DNA of 42,347 bases from Mesaphorura yosii (lineage: Eukaryota; Arthropoda; Collembola; Poduromorpha; Tullbergiidae): the NCBI GenBank assembly GCA_009869945.1, contig WIXG01000535.1:1-42347 (forward strand), written 5' to 3'. Position 1 is the first letter of the stretch, and the number at the start of each line of letters is the position of its first letter. Below the pieces are notes generated by a model. It had not been told where the DNA came from, did no database searches, and worked only from the letters and a program-made list of their open reading frames with translations. Shown here piece after piece: positions 30,155 through 40,310 of the stretch. A program made the translations under genes and the position numbers.

Positions 30155-30586
30155 ACTTTCCTTTCACTTTATTGGTGCTCTGGCAATTATTAAATCACGC
30201 GTGCATTTTCTCATTCTTGACGATGCAAGACTCTCGATTCGGAGAGAGTGGGTGTTCAGGAATTCGAGGCCAAACCCAGACTCCCACACAAGCGCACTTG
30301 CGAATCAGTAAGGCGAAAGTGAAATTCGGATCCGAGATGCGACGATGAAATGTTGCAAATGCCGTCTATTTTTATCGCACTTTGCGACTTGTCACATTTT
30401 CGCCACGGCCGCGGCCACTCGGTCGCTCTTCCGCGTCGACACCGTAACCCTGCCCCACTGCCAAGATCCGCAGCTAGAGCTATTCTTAGCCCTCATGGCG
30501 TGAGTTGAAGCTGCCCGACTCCAACCTGCACTCTGTCTCTGCCTATTTCGCTCCGTCCGTCTCCGCGTGCAGTCAGTCTGACAGTC
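30155..30586. other. Intergenic, GC-rich
   Basis: Holds the 5' flank of the tyrosine-rich gene. No other feature. Confidence 0.3.
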
Positions 30587-31316
30587 ATGGCTCCCTCGCT
30601 GGCGCTCCGGCCGTTCTACTCGCTTGCGGGATCCTCCGCATGGGCAGACGACTTCGTAGACAAGCCCTACGTGAGCATTTCTGAGCTGGACTCGGGCTCC
30701 AACGCTGTGGTGTCGAGCACCAACTACGCCTACGTGTCCTCTGTCCCCAACGCACTCACACGTAAGCAAAACAAGTCATAGCAGGTCAGAGGTCAGAGGT
30801 CACTCGATTCAGGAAGAATTTATTCCGTCTGTGTGTGCAGCGGCGACCGTGCCGAGCGACTACTTTCCGTACTACAAGAGGGACCTGGGGCTCTGGAGCG
30901 CGGACCCGTTGGACTACGCCTCGCTCCTCTTGGCTTCGCCCCCGTACAGCTACTCGTGGCGTCGGCCCCTCTGCCACCACCCCTGGACAGGCCCCTATCT
31001 CTACAGGCAAGCTCACAGACATGAGAAACGAGTATGAAAAGGAGAGAGCTCACTCCTTCGTCTATCGTCTTGTGTTTTATGTCATTTCAGGAGACGTTAC
31101 TACCCAGCGTACACGGACATGAGCTACTATCTGGCGCGGCTGATCCCGTACTACACCCACCCCCGTCCCGTCTACTCCTCCGTGTACTCCCCCCATTACC
31201 ACTACAACTACGAGGGCCCCCGCACCTCTGTCACCACCCGCACTCGCACCTACACCCTCCCAACCCCGGCCACCACCGTCGCCACCCGCTTCTACTCAAG
31301 CTACTCATACCTCTGA
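30587..31316 (+). CDS. Tyrosine-rich protein, function unknown
   Basis: Exon 1 runs from 30587 to the donor after ACAC (GTAAGC, about 30762). Exon 2 begins after TGTGTGCAG near 30840. Exon 3 begins after TTTCAG near 31090 and ends at the TGA at 31316. The exon 2-3 junction uses a GC donor (CTACAG|GCAAGC) rather than GT, which is the only way to keep both frames open and in phase. The protein has no signal peptide and is very rich in Tyr, Ser, Pro and Arg (SDYFPYYKRDLGLW, YYPAYTDMSYYLARLIPYY, YSSVYSPHYHYNYEG, then Thr-rich TRTRTYTLPTPATT). It is next to lipin and near muscle myosin light chain, but I do not recognise the family. Cuticular or myofibrillar roles are both guesses. Confidence 0.7.
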
Positions 31317-31430
31317 ACTTGTCTCTTCTCAGAGCATTCTGCACACGCCTCAACTCGACCTTTCACTCCCGCTGACGACATTCACTTATAACTGTTGTGA
31401 CCTGTCTGTCGTGTGTTTACGTGTCGAGGA

Positions 31431-31436
31431 AATAAA
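31431..31436 (+). terminator. Polyadenylation signal of the tyrosine-rich gene
   Basis: AATAAA 115 bp after the stop codon at 31316. Confidence 0.5.
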
Positions 31437-31580
31437 TCTGCTCTCTGCTTCGCTTGTCCGTGAATAAAAATTTTAAAAATATCAAAGCTGCACAAACACA
31501 TTGCGCAATGCGAGATAAGGACATGGAGATGGAGCGCCGTGGTCGTGTTATTGTTTCTGGGCTTGGTCAGGTCAGGAGTC

Positions 31581-31604
31581 GGGGCAGGGCAGGGCAGGGC
31601 AGGG
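31581..31604. repeat. Short GGGCA tandem repeat
   Basis: About four GGGCA units in a row in the spacer upstream of lipin. Confidence 0.7.
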
Positions 31605-32106
31605 GCCAAGGCGCAAATAAGGAAATGAAAACAGACTCAACTTTTGCATTAGAGTTTGAGTCTATGCGATAAACGCGAGTCGTTGATGCGCTGATGGCAT
31701 AGGATAAAGCTGTTTTCAGAGCCGAGTCGCAGTTTGTCCTCGTGGCGAGTCGTACGATGTGGTGTGAGGTTTTCGTGACTCACCATTCGCTAGCAGTGCG
31801 CAGAAGGTGAGAGGCGACGAGCGAGACGTCACATGAGACGAGCTCCTTTGTGCACGCCCACAATTCAAACACAACCAACTGAAACACAATTCAAACTCAA
31901 TCGGCTGATACTTTATAACTTTAATCACGCACTTAATTACGCAGTTGGTCCACAAAAGTTCAGCAGTCGAGTCTAGACACTTGCAGATCCAGTACTCAAC
32001 CGCAACCGCAGCCGCAGCATCACTCAATACACCTGCGTCTTCCACATAAAGAGAGATTAATAATTAGCGTTGATTAGTTAATTAGAGTGCTCTCTACTCA
32101 GTCGGG
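31605..32106. other. 5' flank of lipin
   Basis: No coding feature. The last 60 bp before the ATG are AT-rich (TTAATTAGAGTG). Confidence 0.4.
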
Positions 32107-35017
32107 ATGAACTATCTGGGGCCCCTCGGCCGCGTGTTTGGCGGTCTGAAGGGCCTCTACAGCGGCATCAATGGAGCTACGCTCACAGGAGCCATCGACG
32201 TGGTGGTCGTCGAGCAGGAGGACGGCTCCTTCAAGTGCACCCCCTTCCACGTCCGCTTCGGTAAACTGGGAGTCCTCCGCTCACGGGAAAAGGTCAGCCA
32301 ACAACCCACAGCAGCAACGGGCAAAGGGCCTCTTTAGGGGTGGATGAGTGGTTGGGTCAATTAATCCCGTTGTTTAAACGCAGGTGGTGGACATTGAAGT
32401 CAACGGACACCCAGCACCCATCCGCATGAAACTGGGAGAGTCCGGCGAGGCTTTCTTCGTCCAGGAGCTTCATGAGCAGGACTTGCAGGATGAGGAGTTC
32501 GACGAGCACCTCGCCACCTCTCCGCTCCTGGGCAACTCGCCACAGGTCGACTCGGCAGAGACGAGCGACGTCATCCGGAAGGGGCTGGACGCGAACAGGG
32601 TGACCGAGGAGGCACAGGCCATGGACAAGGCGGCTGCGTGCCTGGACGACCCCAAGAGGAGACGGAGACGACGGAAGCGCCGGAACCAGAACGGGGGTTC
32701 GAGGAGCGACATCGTCCTCAGCCCGCTGACTCCCACGACGGAGGTGACCAGCGAGGGGGAGCAGATATTCAATATGGACGAGGACTACGTGACCCAGGCG
32801 CTGAAGGAGCTACAGGTGACATCCACCCCTCGACCCGGCCTCTCGCACTCGCGCTCCTTCCACCGGGACTTTTATTCTGACACGGAGGCAGAGGTGGCGA
32901 CGCCCTCTCGACCCTCCACGCCCATTCAGTCGGACTCCGAGTACGAAATACACAAAGTCCCCACGGGAGCCATGGCGGGTGAGGAGGAGGTCGGCAAGTG
33001 GGCGTGGGGCCAGCTGCCCGTCTCCTCAACAGCCACCACCCCAACAGCTACGACGTGCCCGACCCCCACCAACCAAAAGACTTCAGGTAACTTGAGACAG
33101 AGAAAAAAAAGGAGCTCACTCGCAACCAAAAATCGAATGCAGCATTGAATGATGGATGAATTTGGTTTCGGTTTCAGGGGTTCCTGTTTCTTCCTTGGCT
33201 CCGTCAGACGAGGAGCTCCGTCAGCGATCTCGCTCGGGCTCCGAGAGCCGGTCGATGCTCGCGGGTATGTTCAGCTTCATGAAGCGCAACCCGCCGGGGG
33301 GAGGGAACGACGTGCCGGGTGTTTATCTGGACGACCTCAACCTGGAGACGATGGACCGCGAGCAGGCGGCGCTCTACTTCCCAAACTACGACGTGAGAGA
33401 CTAATTTAATTAATACACTACTTAAGTAAAGAAAGGAGGTTGTCAATGCAAATTGATTTGATGTTGCAGATGTCGCCTCGGCGGCCGCCCTCCGACGACG
33501 ACGTGGAGTCTGGGAAGGGGAGCTCGCTCCCGCAGTCCCCCCAGCCAGGCTCCAGCCCCAAGGCCCACTCGCCCCTGCACTTTCCGGTGGAGGAGCCCCG
33601 CCAGCCACACACCCCGCGCTGCAACAACTTCGAAGCGATTTCGCTGTGCGGGCAGAACCTGAGTCTCTTCGACCAGTCGCAGCTCACCTACGACGAGCTG
33701 GTCGAGAACCCCGACCTCATTCTCCAGGCGCCCCCGGACTCCATCGTGGTGAGGGTGGACGGGAAGCTTCTTCCCTGGCCTGCTGTCCTCCCGCAGCTCA
33801 TGAGCAACACCTTCTTCGGAAGGAACCTCCCCAGCCACGTCCAGCAAAGGTATAGCAGTTCGAGAATTACAGTCAAATCAGTCGGGTCCGTAAGCATCGA
33901 CACTCATTTCGTTGTCTTTCTTTTACTCAGACTGGTTGCGCAGTACGTCAAGGACGGGTCGGTGCCTCCTTCGGACGGGAGCTCTGTGTCACCCTCGCAG
34001 CCCGCCACCAACCGCAAGTCGTTCTGGTTCCCGTGGCGCCGCTCGCAGCGAGACCCCGGCGGCGCTGAGCTGTCGGAGGAGTCGCTGCGGGGGCGGAAGG
34101 GGGGCAGCTCCAGCTCGGAAGAGTCCGAGGCGGCCTCCCACCACCCGCAGGGGTGGGCGGCCAGTCGGCCACACACGGTCGTCAACATCTCCCCCACGGA
34201 GAAGTACAAGAAGAGTCTGCGGTTGACGTCGGAGGAGATTCGGACGCTGGCACTCCGGCCGGGGCAGAACGAAGTCGTGTTCAGCGTGACGACGGCGTAC
34301 CAGGGAACCACTGTGGCTCGCTGCCACATCTACCTCTGGCGCCACGACGACCGCGTCGTCATATCAGACATTGACGGGACCATCACCAAGTCGGACGTGC
34401 TGGGCCACGTGCTCCCGATGATCGGGACCGACTGGGCCCAGTCGGGGGTCGCCTCCCTCTTCACTCAGATCCAGAACAACGGATACAAACTCCTTTACCT
34501 CTCCGCCAGGGCCATCGGCCAGGCGCAGACGACCCGCGAGTACCTTCGCTCCATCCGCCAGGGGGACGTGACGCTCCCCGACGGCCCGCTCCTCCTGAAC
34601 CCCACCTCGCTCATGGCGGCACTCCACCGAGAGGTGATCGAGAAGAAGCCCGAGGAGTTCAAGATCGCGTGTCTGCGGGACGTGAGGCTTCTCTTCCCTC
34701 GGAACCCTTTTTACGCAGGCTACGGGAACCGCATCAACGACGTGTGGGCCTACCGCGCCGTGGACGTGCCCATCTCGCGGATCTTCACCATCAACCACAA
34801 GGGCGAGCTCCGCCACGCGCTCACAAACACCTTCCAGTCTTCCTACACCTCCCTCGGCGAACTCGCGGAGCACATCTTCCCCCCCTTCCGCCCCACCCAA
34901 AACCCCGGCCCCGACGAATTCTCCAACTTTGAGTTCTGGCGCGAGCCCCTCGCCCCTCTCGCCCTCCCTACTGGCGCTGGAGCAGCGAGCGGAGAACCGA
35001 GGCCAGTCACCGCCTAA
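32107..35017 (+). CDS. Lpin: Lipin, phosphatidate phosphatase
   Basis: Exons are 32107-32292, 32384-33086, 33178-33392, 33470-33849 and 33931-35017, all GT-AG with matching phases, giving 856 residues. The N-lip domain is unmistakable: [46 protein letters not shown] basic run near residue 150 ([15 protein letters not shown]) is the expected nuclear-localisation and membrane-charge patch. The C-lip has the catalytic D-x-D-x-T motif [10 protein letters not shown] (D641, D643), then [14 protein letters not shown] and [15 protein letters not shown]. Lipin is a Mg-dependent phosphatidate phosphatase that makes diacylglycerol for triacylglycerol and phospholipid synthesis, and in vertebrates also co-regulates transcription through an LXXIL motif. 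Here the corresponding LGHVL has Val in place of Ile. The middle linker is Pro/Ser-rich. The gene is GC-rich and converges with the myosin light chain gene. Confidence 0.97.
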
Positions 35018-35106
35018 GCTAACCTACATGAGGAGGTCCTCTACCGATTTGTGATATGCAATTTGTGTGATTTGGCAACAATCTAATCATTTACTCGTGA
35101 CAAAGG

Positions 35107-35112
35107 AATAAA
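35107..35112 (+). terminator. Polyadenylation signal of lipin
   Basis: AATAAA about 90 bp after the lipin stop. The opposing signal for the myosin light chain lies 47 bp further on, so the two genes are tightly convergent. Confidence 0.6.
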
Positions 35113-35158
35113 CTAAACCTGAAGCCGAACCAAAACGAACCCTCGAAGAAACACATGA

Positions 35159-35164
35159 TTTATT
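35159..35164 (-). terminator. Polyadenylation signal of myosin light chain gene
   Basis: TTTATT on the plus strand (AATAAA on the minus) 63 bp after the stop at 35227. Confidence 0.55.
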
Positions 35165-35226
35165 CTCCTTCTCAACGGTCTAAGCTTTAATGCCTGACGA
35201 AGGAAGTCTACGAGTATGTTTGGCGC

Positions 35227-35856
35227 TCACTCCTCGCCGCCTCCGCCGAGGAGCATTTCGAGGAGTTTTGCGGTGTCGATGTCGTTGCCACTCATGGGGA
35301 GCTGGCCGAAGGAGGTGCGGACCTCTTCCGCCGACATCTTCTCGCCGAAGGTCATGAGTGCCGTACGGAAGGCGTCCGCGTCGATCTTGCCCCCATTGTC
35401 GAAGGTCGTGAAGGCGTTCCTCACCGCCTCGTCGTCGTCCGCGCCGCCGCTCTCGGCGAGCCGGTTCCCGAAGACCTGCAGTAGCATCGTGAAGTTGAGC
35501 GGCCCCGTCGGCTCGCTCAGCATGTCGTCGATCTCGCGGTCATTGGGCGTCTTCCCGAAGGCCTCGAAGCAGGCTCGGAGGTCGCTCCGGCTGATGATGC
35601 CATCCTTGTCGACGTCCATCACCTGAAAGCCCTCCTTGAACTCAGCCACTTGACGCTGTGAGAACATCGCAAAAACGTTGCTCCCCCCGCGCTTCGCCTT
35701 CTTTGAACTCGCACGCTTCTCCCCCTCTCCAGCGGCCGGCGCCTCCGCCGCTCCAGCCTCCTCCTTCTTCTTCGTCTTCTTTGGCTTGTCCGCCTGAACA
35801 AGCAATTAAAACTTCAAGGACGAATCCAACCCAATTAAAAATAGGTGGCTTACCAT
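35227..35856 (-). CDS. Mlc2: Muscle myosin regulatory light chain (MLC2)
   Basis: The initiator ATG (35856-35854) is alone in exon 1. A GT-AG intron follows and exon 2 is 35793-35227, giving 189 residues beginning MADKPKKTKKKEE. The lysine/alanine-rich N-terminal extension is typical of arthropod muscle MLC2. It leads to a phosphorylation-site-like KRGGSNVFAMF (S39) and then FSQRQVAEFKEGFQVMDVDK. The first EF hand, DVDKDGIISRSD (D61-D63-D65), keeps the calcium/magnesium ligands. The second is degenerate but has the diagnostic PLNFTMLLQVFGNRL. MLC2 binds the neck of muscle myosin heavy chain and tunes contraction. The Ser and extension are seen in sequence; the phosphorylation is known from the family. 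Confidence 0.95.
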
Positions 35857-35859
35857 CTT

Positions 35860-36489
35860 TTATGGAGCGAGTTAGTTGAGGTGTGGACGAGTGGAAGGGT
35901 GGAAGAGACTGGCAGGTGAGCAGAAAGGATCTGAAATTTCTGAAACCAAATACCGCGACGAGCCGATGATGATTTATGCTTACTCGGTCTTGGCACCCTG
36001 CCCACGCCCAGATTCAGAAACATCCGGGCTATTAATAACCCCAACCGACAGCTTCTGCCAGACCGGAATGCCGAGTATTGATGACCAAATGCAGCAGATG
36101 CCCAACACGAACACGGCCACCTGAGACCCGTGCCTCTCGCATTCCATCAACAAAGCCGACTCTGCGTCGTGTCTCGTGTGACGTAAGGAAATCGTGCGCA
36201 AGGAAAGGAACGACGAGAGCAGAACTCCGAGCTTCCTCGCTGGCCCTCTGCCAAATGAGTTTTTCGTGGCGAAACTGAAGTTCTGAGCAAATATGAGGGC
36301 GTACGGCCCAGCAGATGTTCACTCCAGGCAGACCGCTGGCAGTCGGCACACCAGAGCAACAGGCAACACGAGGCACTCTGAAATGCCTTATACTAAATGC
36401 GCGTTGGTTGAAGTCAGCCGTGCTCAGTTCAACAAAACACCAGCTTTACTCTCGCATAAGTACACATGGTTAATTAAATCATGCTTCGA
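35860..36489. other. 5' flank of the MLC2 gene
   Basis: No further exon recognised. Untranslated exon 1 sequence and the promoter of MLC2 must lie here, and I see no strong TATA. Confidence 0.35.
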
Positions 36490-37552
36490 TCAGCGTTCTT
36501 CTTCGAGGAGGATTCTGTACAGCCGCGTCGTCCACCCGCCTCCGCCTGCTCCCACCGCCCCACCCGCCGGCCAGCCGGGGGGCGGGTAGAAGTCTGATTG
36601 GGGCCCGCTGGGCGCGAGCGGAAGACCGCCGATGACTCTGAGGGACTGGGCATACGCCTTGTATCCCTTCCGCCGCCGCTCCTCGGCCTGTGTCCTCAGA
36701 ATCCACTCCTGGCGCTCCTCAGGGAGATTCTCGAACCACTCGCGGTACTCCGCCTCCCGCTTCCGCGCCGCCAGAAAGGCCGCCTTCTGCTGTTCCGCCA
36801 GCTTCTTGTTCTTCCCCCAGCCCCGGTTGTACTCGTTCTGGTACCCCCACAGCTCCACCTCCTGCAGCCGCTGAGGACGCGGGAGCGGGACGTACTTCTC
36901 CCACGGCGGAGGACGACGCACCTCCCCTCCACCACCCGCCTGTTTCTTCCTCTTGTTCTTCCCCTTGTTTTTGCTCTTGTTTTTGTTCTTTTTTTTGCCA
37001 TTGCTCGCGTCGTTCAGTTCTTCGCTGCTCCCGCCCTCGTCGTCCGCCTCCTCCGAACTCAAGTCCTGCAAGGTACCAGCTCTCAATCCTGTCTCCCAGT
37101 TAACATTTTATAGCGTGAGGTCGCACCTGGAAGTCGAGGTCCTCCTCCTCGTCGTACTGGTCGCGGTAGTCGTCATAGTCCTCCTCCTCCTGCTCAAGCG
37201 CGTCCCACGACGACACAGGCCTCCGTTTCTTCTTCTTCGTCTTCTTCCTCCGCAGACTCTGATTCAGATCCACGAGCTGCACGGAGGTTGTCGGTGCTGC
37301 CGTGGTGGGGGGAGCTGGCGGGGGCTGCGGCGGAGGCTCGTAGCCTGGCGGGTAGATCGTGCGCACTGGAATGCCCTCCGGCGTCCAGGTGATCCGCCGG
37401 AACTGCCCCACGGGCTCCAGGCGCTCTGCCCCGAAGATGGTGGCCGGTTCAAGATCGTAGTCGTCCAGGTGTCTGAGGGTCGCCCAGCCCCCTGCTAGCC
37501 GCCCCGCGCCCAGCACAGCCACGCACACACATACAAGCTGCAAGCGGAGCAT
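36490..37552 (-). CDS. Secreted charged protein, function unknown
   Basis: Exons 37552-37127 and 37065-36490 join at phase 0 (CAG|GTGCGA ... TTGCAG|GAC), giving 333 residues. The start is the ATG at 37552, followed by a signal peptide (MLRLQLVCVCVAVLGAG). After it come a short conserved-looking region (RHLDDYDLEPATIFGAERLE), a Pro-rich linker, and a strikingly charged stretch: KKTKKKKRR, then acidic EQEEEDYDDYRDQYDEEED, then a Lys/Asn repeat (KKKNKNKSKNKGKNKRKK) near the end of the first third of exon 2. A folded helical region (QKAAFLAARKREAEYREWF, LPEERQEWILRTQAEERRRK) precedes a Gly/Pro-rich tail. No family recognised. Low complexity argues for an extracellular-matrix or cuticle protein. 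Confidence 0.7.
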
Positions 37553-37599
37553 CGCGCAGGTCGGCGCTTCCGTCTCGAGCGCCAAGTGGCAATGAACTA

Positions 37600-37975
37600 C
37601 TTTTCACTCATCCATCAAAGGAGATGCGGATGAGTTGTGAGTCTCTCACGTACCTCGGCGGTCAATTCGCAAGCCCAGCAACGAGTTCTCTCCTTCAAAT
37701 CTCATAACGAGTTTCGGGACGAGAAAAAATGCGTTTACACTGTTACGTTACCATTTTAATGAAAGAACTGGTTTAGCCAGCAATCCGCACTGCAGCAACC
37801 TTGGCAGAGGAACTGCTCGCTGCGGCTGGTGTGAGAAGCATCGCTCCCTTTGGCGGGCACCAAACCAGTCCCGCACAGGCTCACCAGTATCCAACCTTTT
37901 TAACCTTTCCTCTCGACAAATCATCGAAATGCATCGACTGAATGAGTATACACGTTCTATTTTATTACTTTGCTG
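37600..37975. other. Spacer between two minus-strand genes
   Basis: No coding feature. TTTATT at 37961-37966 is a plausible polyA signal for the glycosidase gene ending at 37976. Confidence 0.4.
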
Positions 37976-39401
37976 CTAAGGCTGAAGGCGGTCGAGTATT
38001 TGGCGGGCCTCCTCCGGGCGCAAGTGGACGAGGGCCTCGGCGGCGGCGTCGAGCTGTTCGCTCCACGCTGACACGTTGGCCCTACGCGCGTCGAAGAGCT
38101 GTTTGACGAGGAGGAGCTCCTTCTCGCCGTAGGCGACCCCGAGGCGTTGTTGGAGGATCGTCAGGAACTGGTTGCCAAACTCGCGGGTGGGTTCAATAAT
38201 GGTGCCCTCGCCGTAGTCGTTCCACGTGTTTAGCTGCAGAATGCGCACATGCGGGGCCGCCAGCGCCCGGTCCAGCGTCGCTGTCCACGTCCCCGGCCCC
38301 GTCGGAATGTGGAACCAGCCCCCACCCCACCCCCCTTCGGCGTAGAAGGAGTGGAAGCCGGGGTAGGGACACCCGATCTGCCCCTTGGGCGCAATCTCCC
38401 CAGCACGCACGTTGTAGAAATGGCTGAAAGGAGGAGAATGCCAATGGGGTCAGGGTAGAGTGCGGGCAACAGGTCCTGATTGTTAGTTTACTTACTCGAG
38501 TCCAGAGAGGTATGACTCCCAGACCCAACAGAACTCGCCGTCCGCCGACGCCCCCGCCTCCTGACTCTCGTAGCCGATGGGGTAGAAAGTTGGCTTTTGG
38601 GGGAGGACGGAGAAGATTTGCTCCCACTCGGCCGGCTGCTCGAAGGTCTGCGGACCAAAGTCGAGGAGGAGCGGCGCCCCGTTCAGGCGGACGTAGGCGG
38701 GGCTCCCGAAGTAGCGCTCCTGCATGTAGCGCATGTCTGCCTGCGCCTGCCGCAGCGGGTCAGGCACCCCCGCCAGGCGCAGGTTATGGTCCTCGTACAC
38801 GATCGCATACGCCAGTCCCACCCGTTCGGCCACCCGAATGATGGCCTCCGCGTTCTCCATGTTGCGCCGGTAGTCGAAGGCGTCCGTCGTCCCCGGCCAG
38901 TCAATCTGCACACAATACACAGCTCAGCTTCAACTAAAACGCACGACCGAAATGCGGCTCATTGGACTCACGAATATTCCGTCTGCGCCCGCGTACTTCA
39001 TCAGGCCGAGCTGGTACTCAATCACCGCCTCGTCCGCCGAGGCATAGGGCCCGATCTCGGGGTAGTAGTGCGCAGCGATCTGCCGCCGCCCGTCCCCTTC
39101 CACGATGTCCGGGTTCCTGTTGCTCATCGTCCAGTGGATCCTGACAAAGACAAACAACGGAGGTAATTGTCAGAAGAGCAAAAGATCCCAGAAGAGCTGT
39201 TGGCCTGGCGTACCCCCAGTAGCCACTGAAGTCCCGGGACTCGAACCAGGGCATCATGTGAATAAACACTTGGCCGTCCCACGCCTTCGCCACCTTCGGA
39301 ATGCTCTCGAAAGCCTCCTGCCGTGACGGGGCTCCCGGCGAACTGGCACCACAAGAAGCGGCTCCCAGCGCCAAGGCGCACAGAAGCGTGAGAGGAGACA
39401 T
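37976..39401 (-). CDS. GH99/GH71-like secreted glycoside hydrolase
   Basis: Exons 39401-39214, 39140-38972, 38905-38496 and 38423-37976 have GT-AG borders and consistent phases, giving 404 residues. The start is the ATG at 39401, opening a signal peptide (MSPLTLLCALALGAASCG). The body has the look of a (beta/alpha)8 hydrolase: IHMMPWFESRDFSGYWG, IHWTMSNRNPDIV, AAHYYPEIGPYASADEAVIE, LMKYAGADGIFIDWPG, EAIIRVAERVGLAYAIVYED, and near the end QLNTWNDYGEGTIIEPT. The last segment resembles the acid-bearing N-E-W-H-E-G-T-x-I-E strand of GH99 endomannosidases, so I lean to GH99-like; GH71 is the alternative. Such enzymes cleave mannose- or glucose-containing glycans. Bacterial relatives with the HWTM...HYYP layout come to mind, and a horizontal origin is possible but not proven. 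The introns show it is now an animal gene. Confidence 0.75.
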
Positions 39402-39470
39402 GACAAATGACAACTTCCACTCGGTCGCCAACTGCAAATGAATTCTGGCTTGGAGTGGTCAGTGACCAGG

Positions 39471-39478
39471 TTTTTATG
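39471..39478 (-). promoter_or_regulatory. TATA-like element of the glycosidase gene
   Basis: The minus strand reads CATAAAAA about 70 bp upstream of the ATG at 39401. It is weaker than the other TATA boxes here but at the same spacing. Confidence 0.45.
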
Positions 39479-39479
39479 T

Positions 39480-39884
39480 GGGCGAGCTACGCAGTCACGA
39501 GCCCGCATTCTTCGTGAAGGTTTCGAGGGCCTGTCGCAATCAATCACGCTCTGCAGTCGACCTGCGCGTGCTCGAGTGCGAGATGAGTGCGTGCTCGGTT
39601 GATTACACCACCTGGAAACTCCCACGCGCGCGTTGAAGACTCGAGCAGAAGACGACGACAGCGAAAGCGTGCGCTGAACGTGCTAACCACTCTGTGGTGG
39701 CGAAAGTTTATGGGAGGTACGTCACCCAACCTTTCCTTGTCCCCTACCCAAGTGGAGCTTCGGGAGACTCATGCGGGCCACGGGCGAGAAGGTGCATGCT
39801 TGCGGTTCATGTGTGTAAGAGAAAGATGATGCAAGATGACAAAGAACTGAACAAGATTTTATTCTTAACAAGTTTTATGCAGCT
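39480..39884. other. Intergenic, no gene recognised
   Basis: Upstream flank of the glycosidase gene. No supported exon. Confidence 0.35.
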
Positions 39885-40232
39885 TAAATGTTTCTTCTTT
39901 TTTCATGGTTCTCTCGTGGACCTCGTTGGTACCGTTGAGAAGGGGTAGACGGCGAAGTTGGCGGGTCAAAGATTCCGGCTTTGGAGCTTGTGCACACTTC
40001 TGTTGCTGGCCTTGTCCCTGGAGCATAATAGGCACGCTGAAACAATTGTCCATGTTTATGGATGTAGATCCTAACTCCCAACCAACCGGTGTCGTTGCCA
40101 CTGCCTTCCCAATAAGAGAAATGGCCCACTTCCTTCTTCGTACCGCAAAATGTGTCGATCCATGATGATGAATTCAAGATTATGTCAACAAACAGGGTTA
40201 TGTCGCATGGATGAAGATGAACAGATGGACGA
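39885..40232 (-). pseudogene. Chimeric fragment: unknown exon plus F-box/LRR scrap
   Basis: One minus-strand frame (from about 40228) reads CDITLFVDIILNSSSWIDTF, then SYWEGSGNDTGWLGVRIYIH and GQLFQRAYYAPG. It looks protein-like but I do not recognise it. It then passes, in another frame, into TRQLRRLPLLNGTNEVHE, which matches GQLRRLALLNGANEED in the intact F-box gene next door. At nucleotide level 39921-39962 matches about 40889-40930 at 36 of 42 positions by my count. So a short piece of the F-box/LRR gene, or of a lost sister copy, sits fused to unrelated sequence. Confidence 0.5.
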
Positions 40233-40310
40233 GTTTATGTTGTAAATCTTTACTGATCTCATTGTATCACAGAGTCAAAAAGGCTGTACAAAGCAAATAC
40301 GAATAAAGAT

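Noticed and set aside
31581..31604. GGGCA repeat as a regulatory element of lipin
   Set aside because: It is a short simple repeat 500 bp upstream, with no evidence of function.
34364..34900. A 178-residue minus-strand open frame over lipin
   Set aside because: It is antisense to the catalytic C-lip of lipin and its composition follows from lipin's codons.
36598..37498. Long plus-strand frames with leucine-rich, membrane-like translations
   Set aside because: They are the complement of the Lys/Glu-rich secreted protein on the minus strand: AAG/GAG codons read backwards become CTT/CTC Leu.
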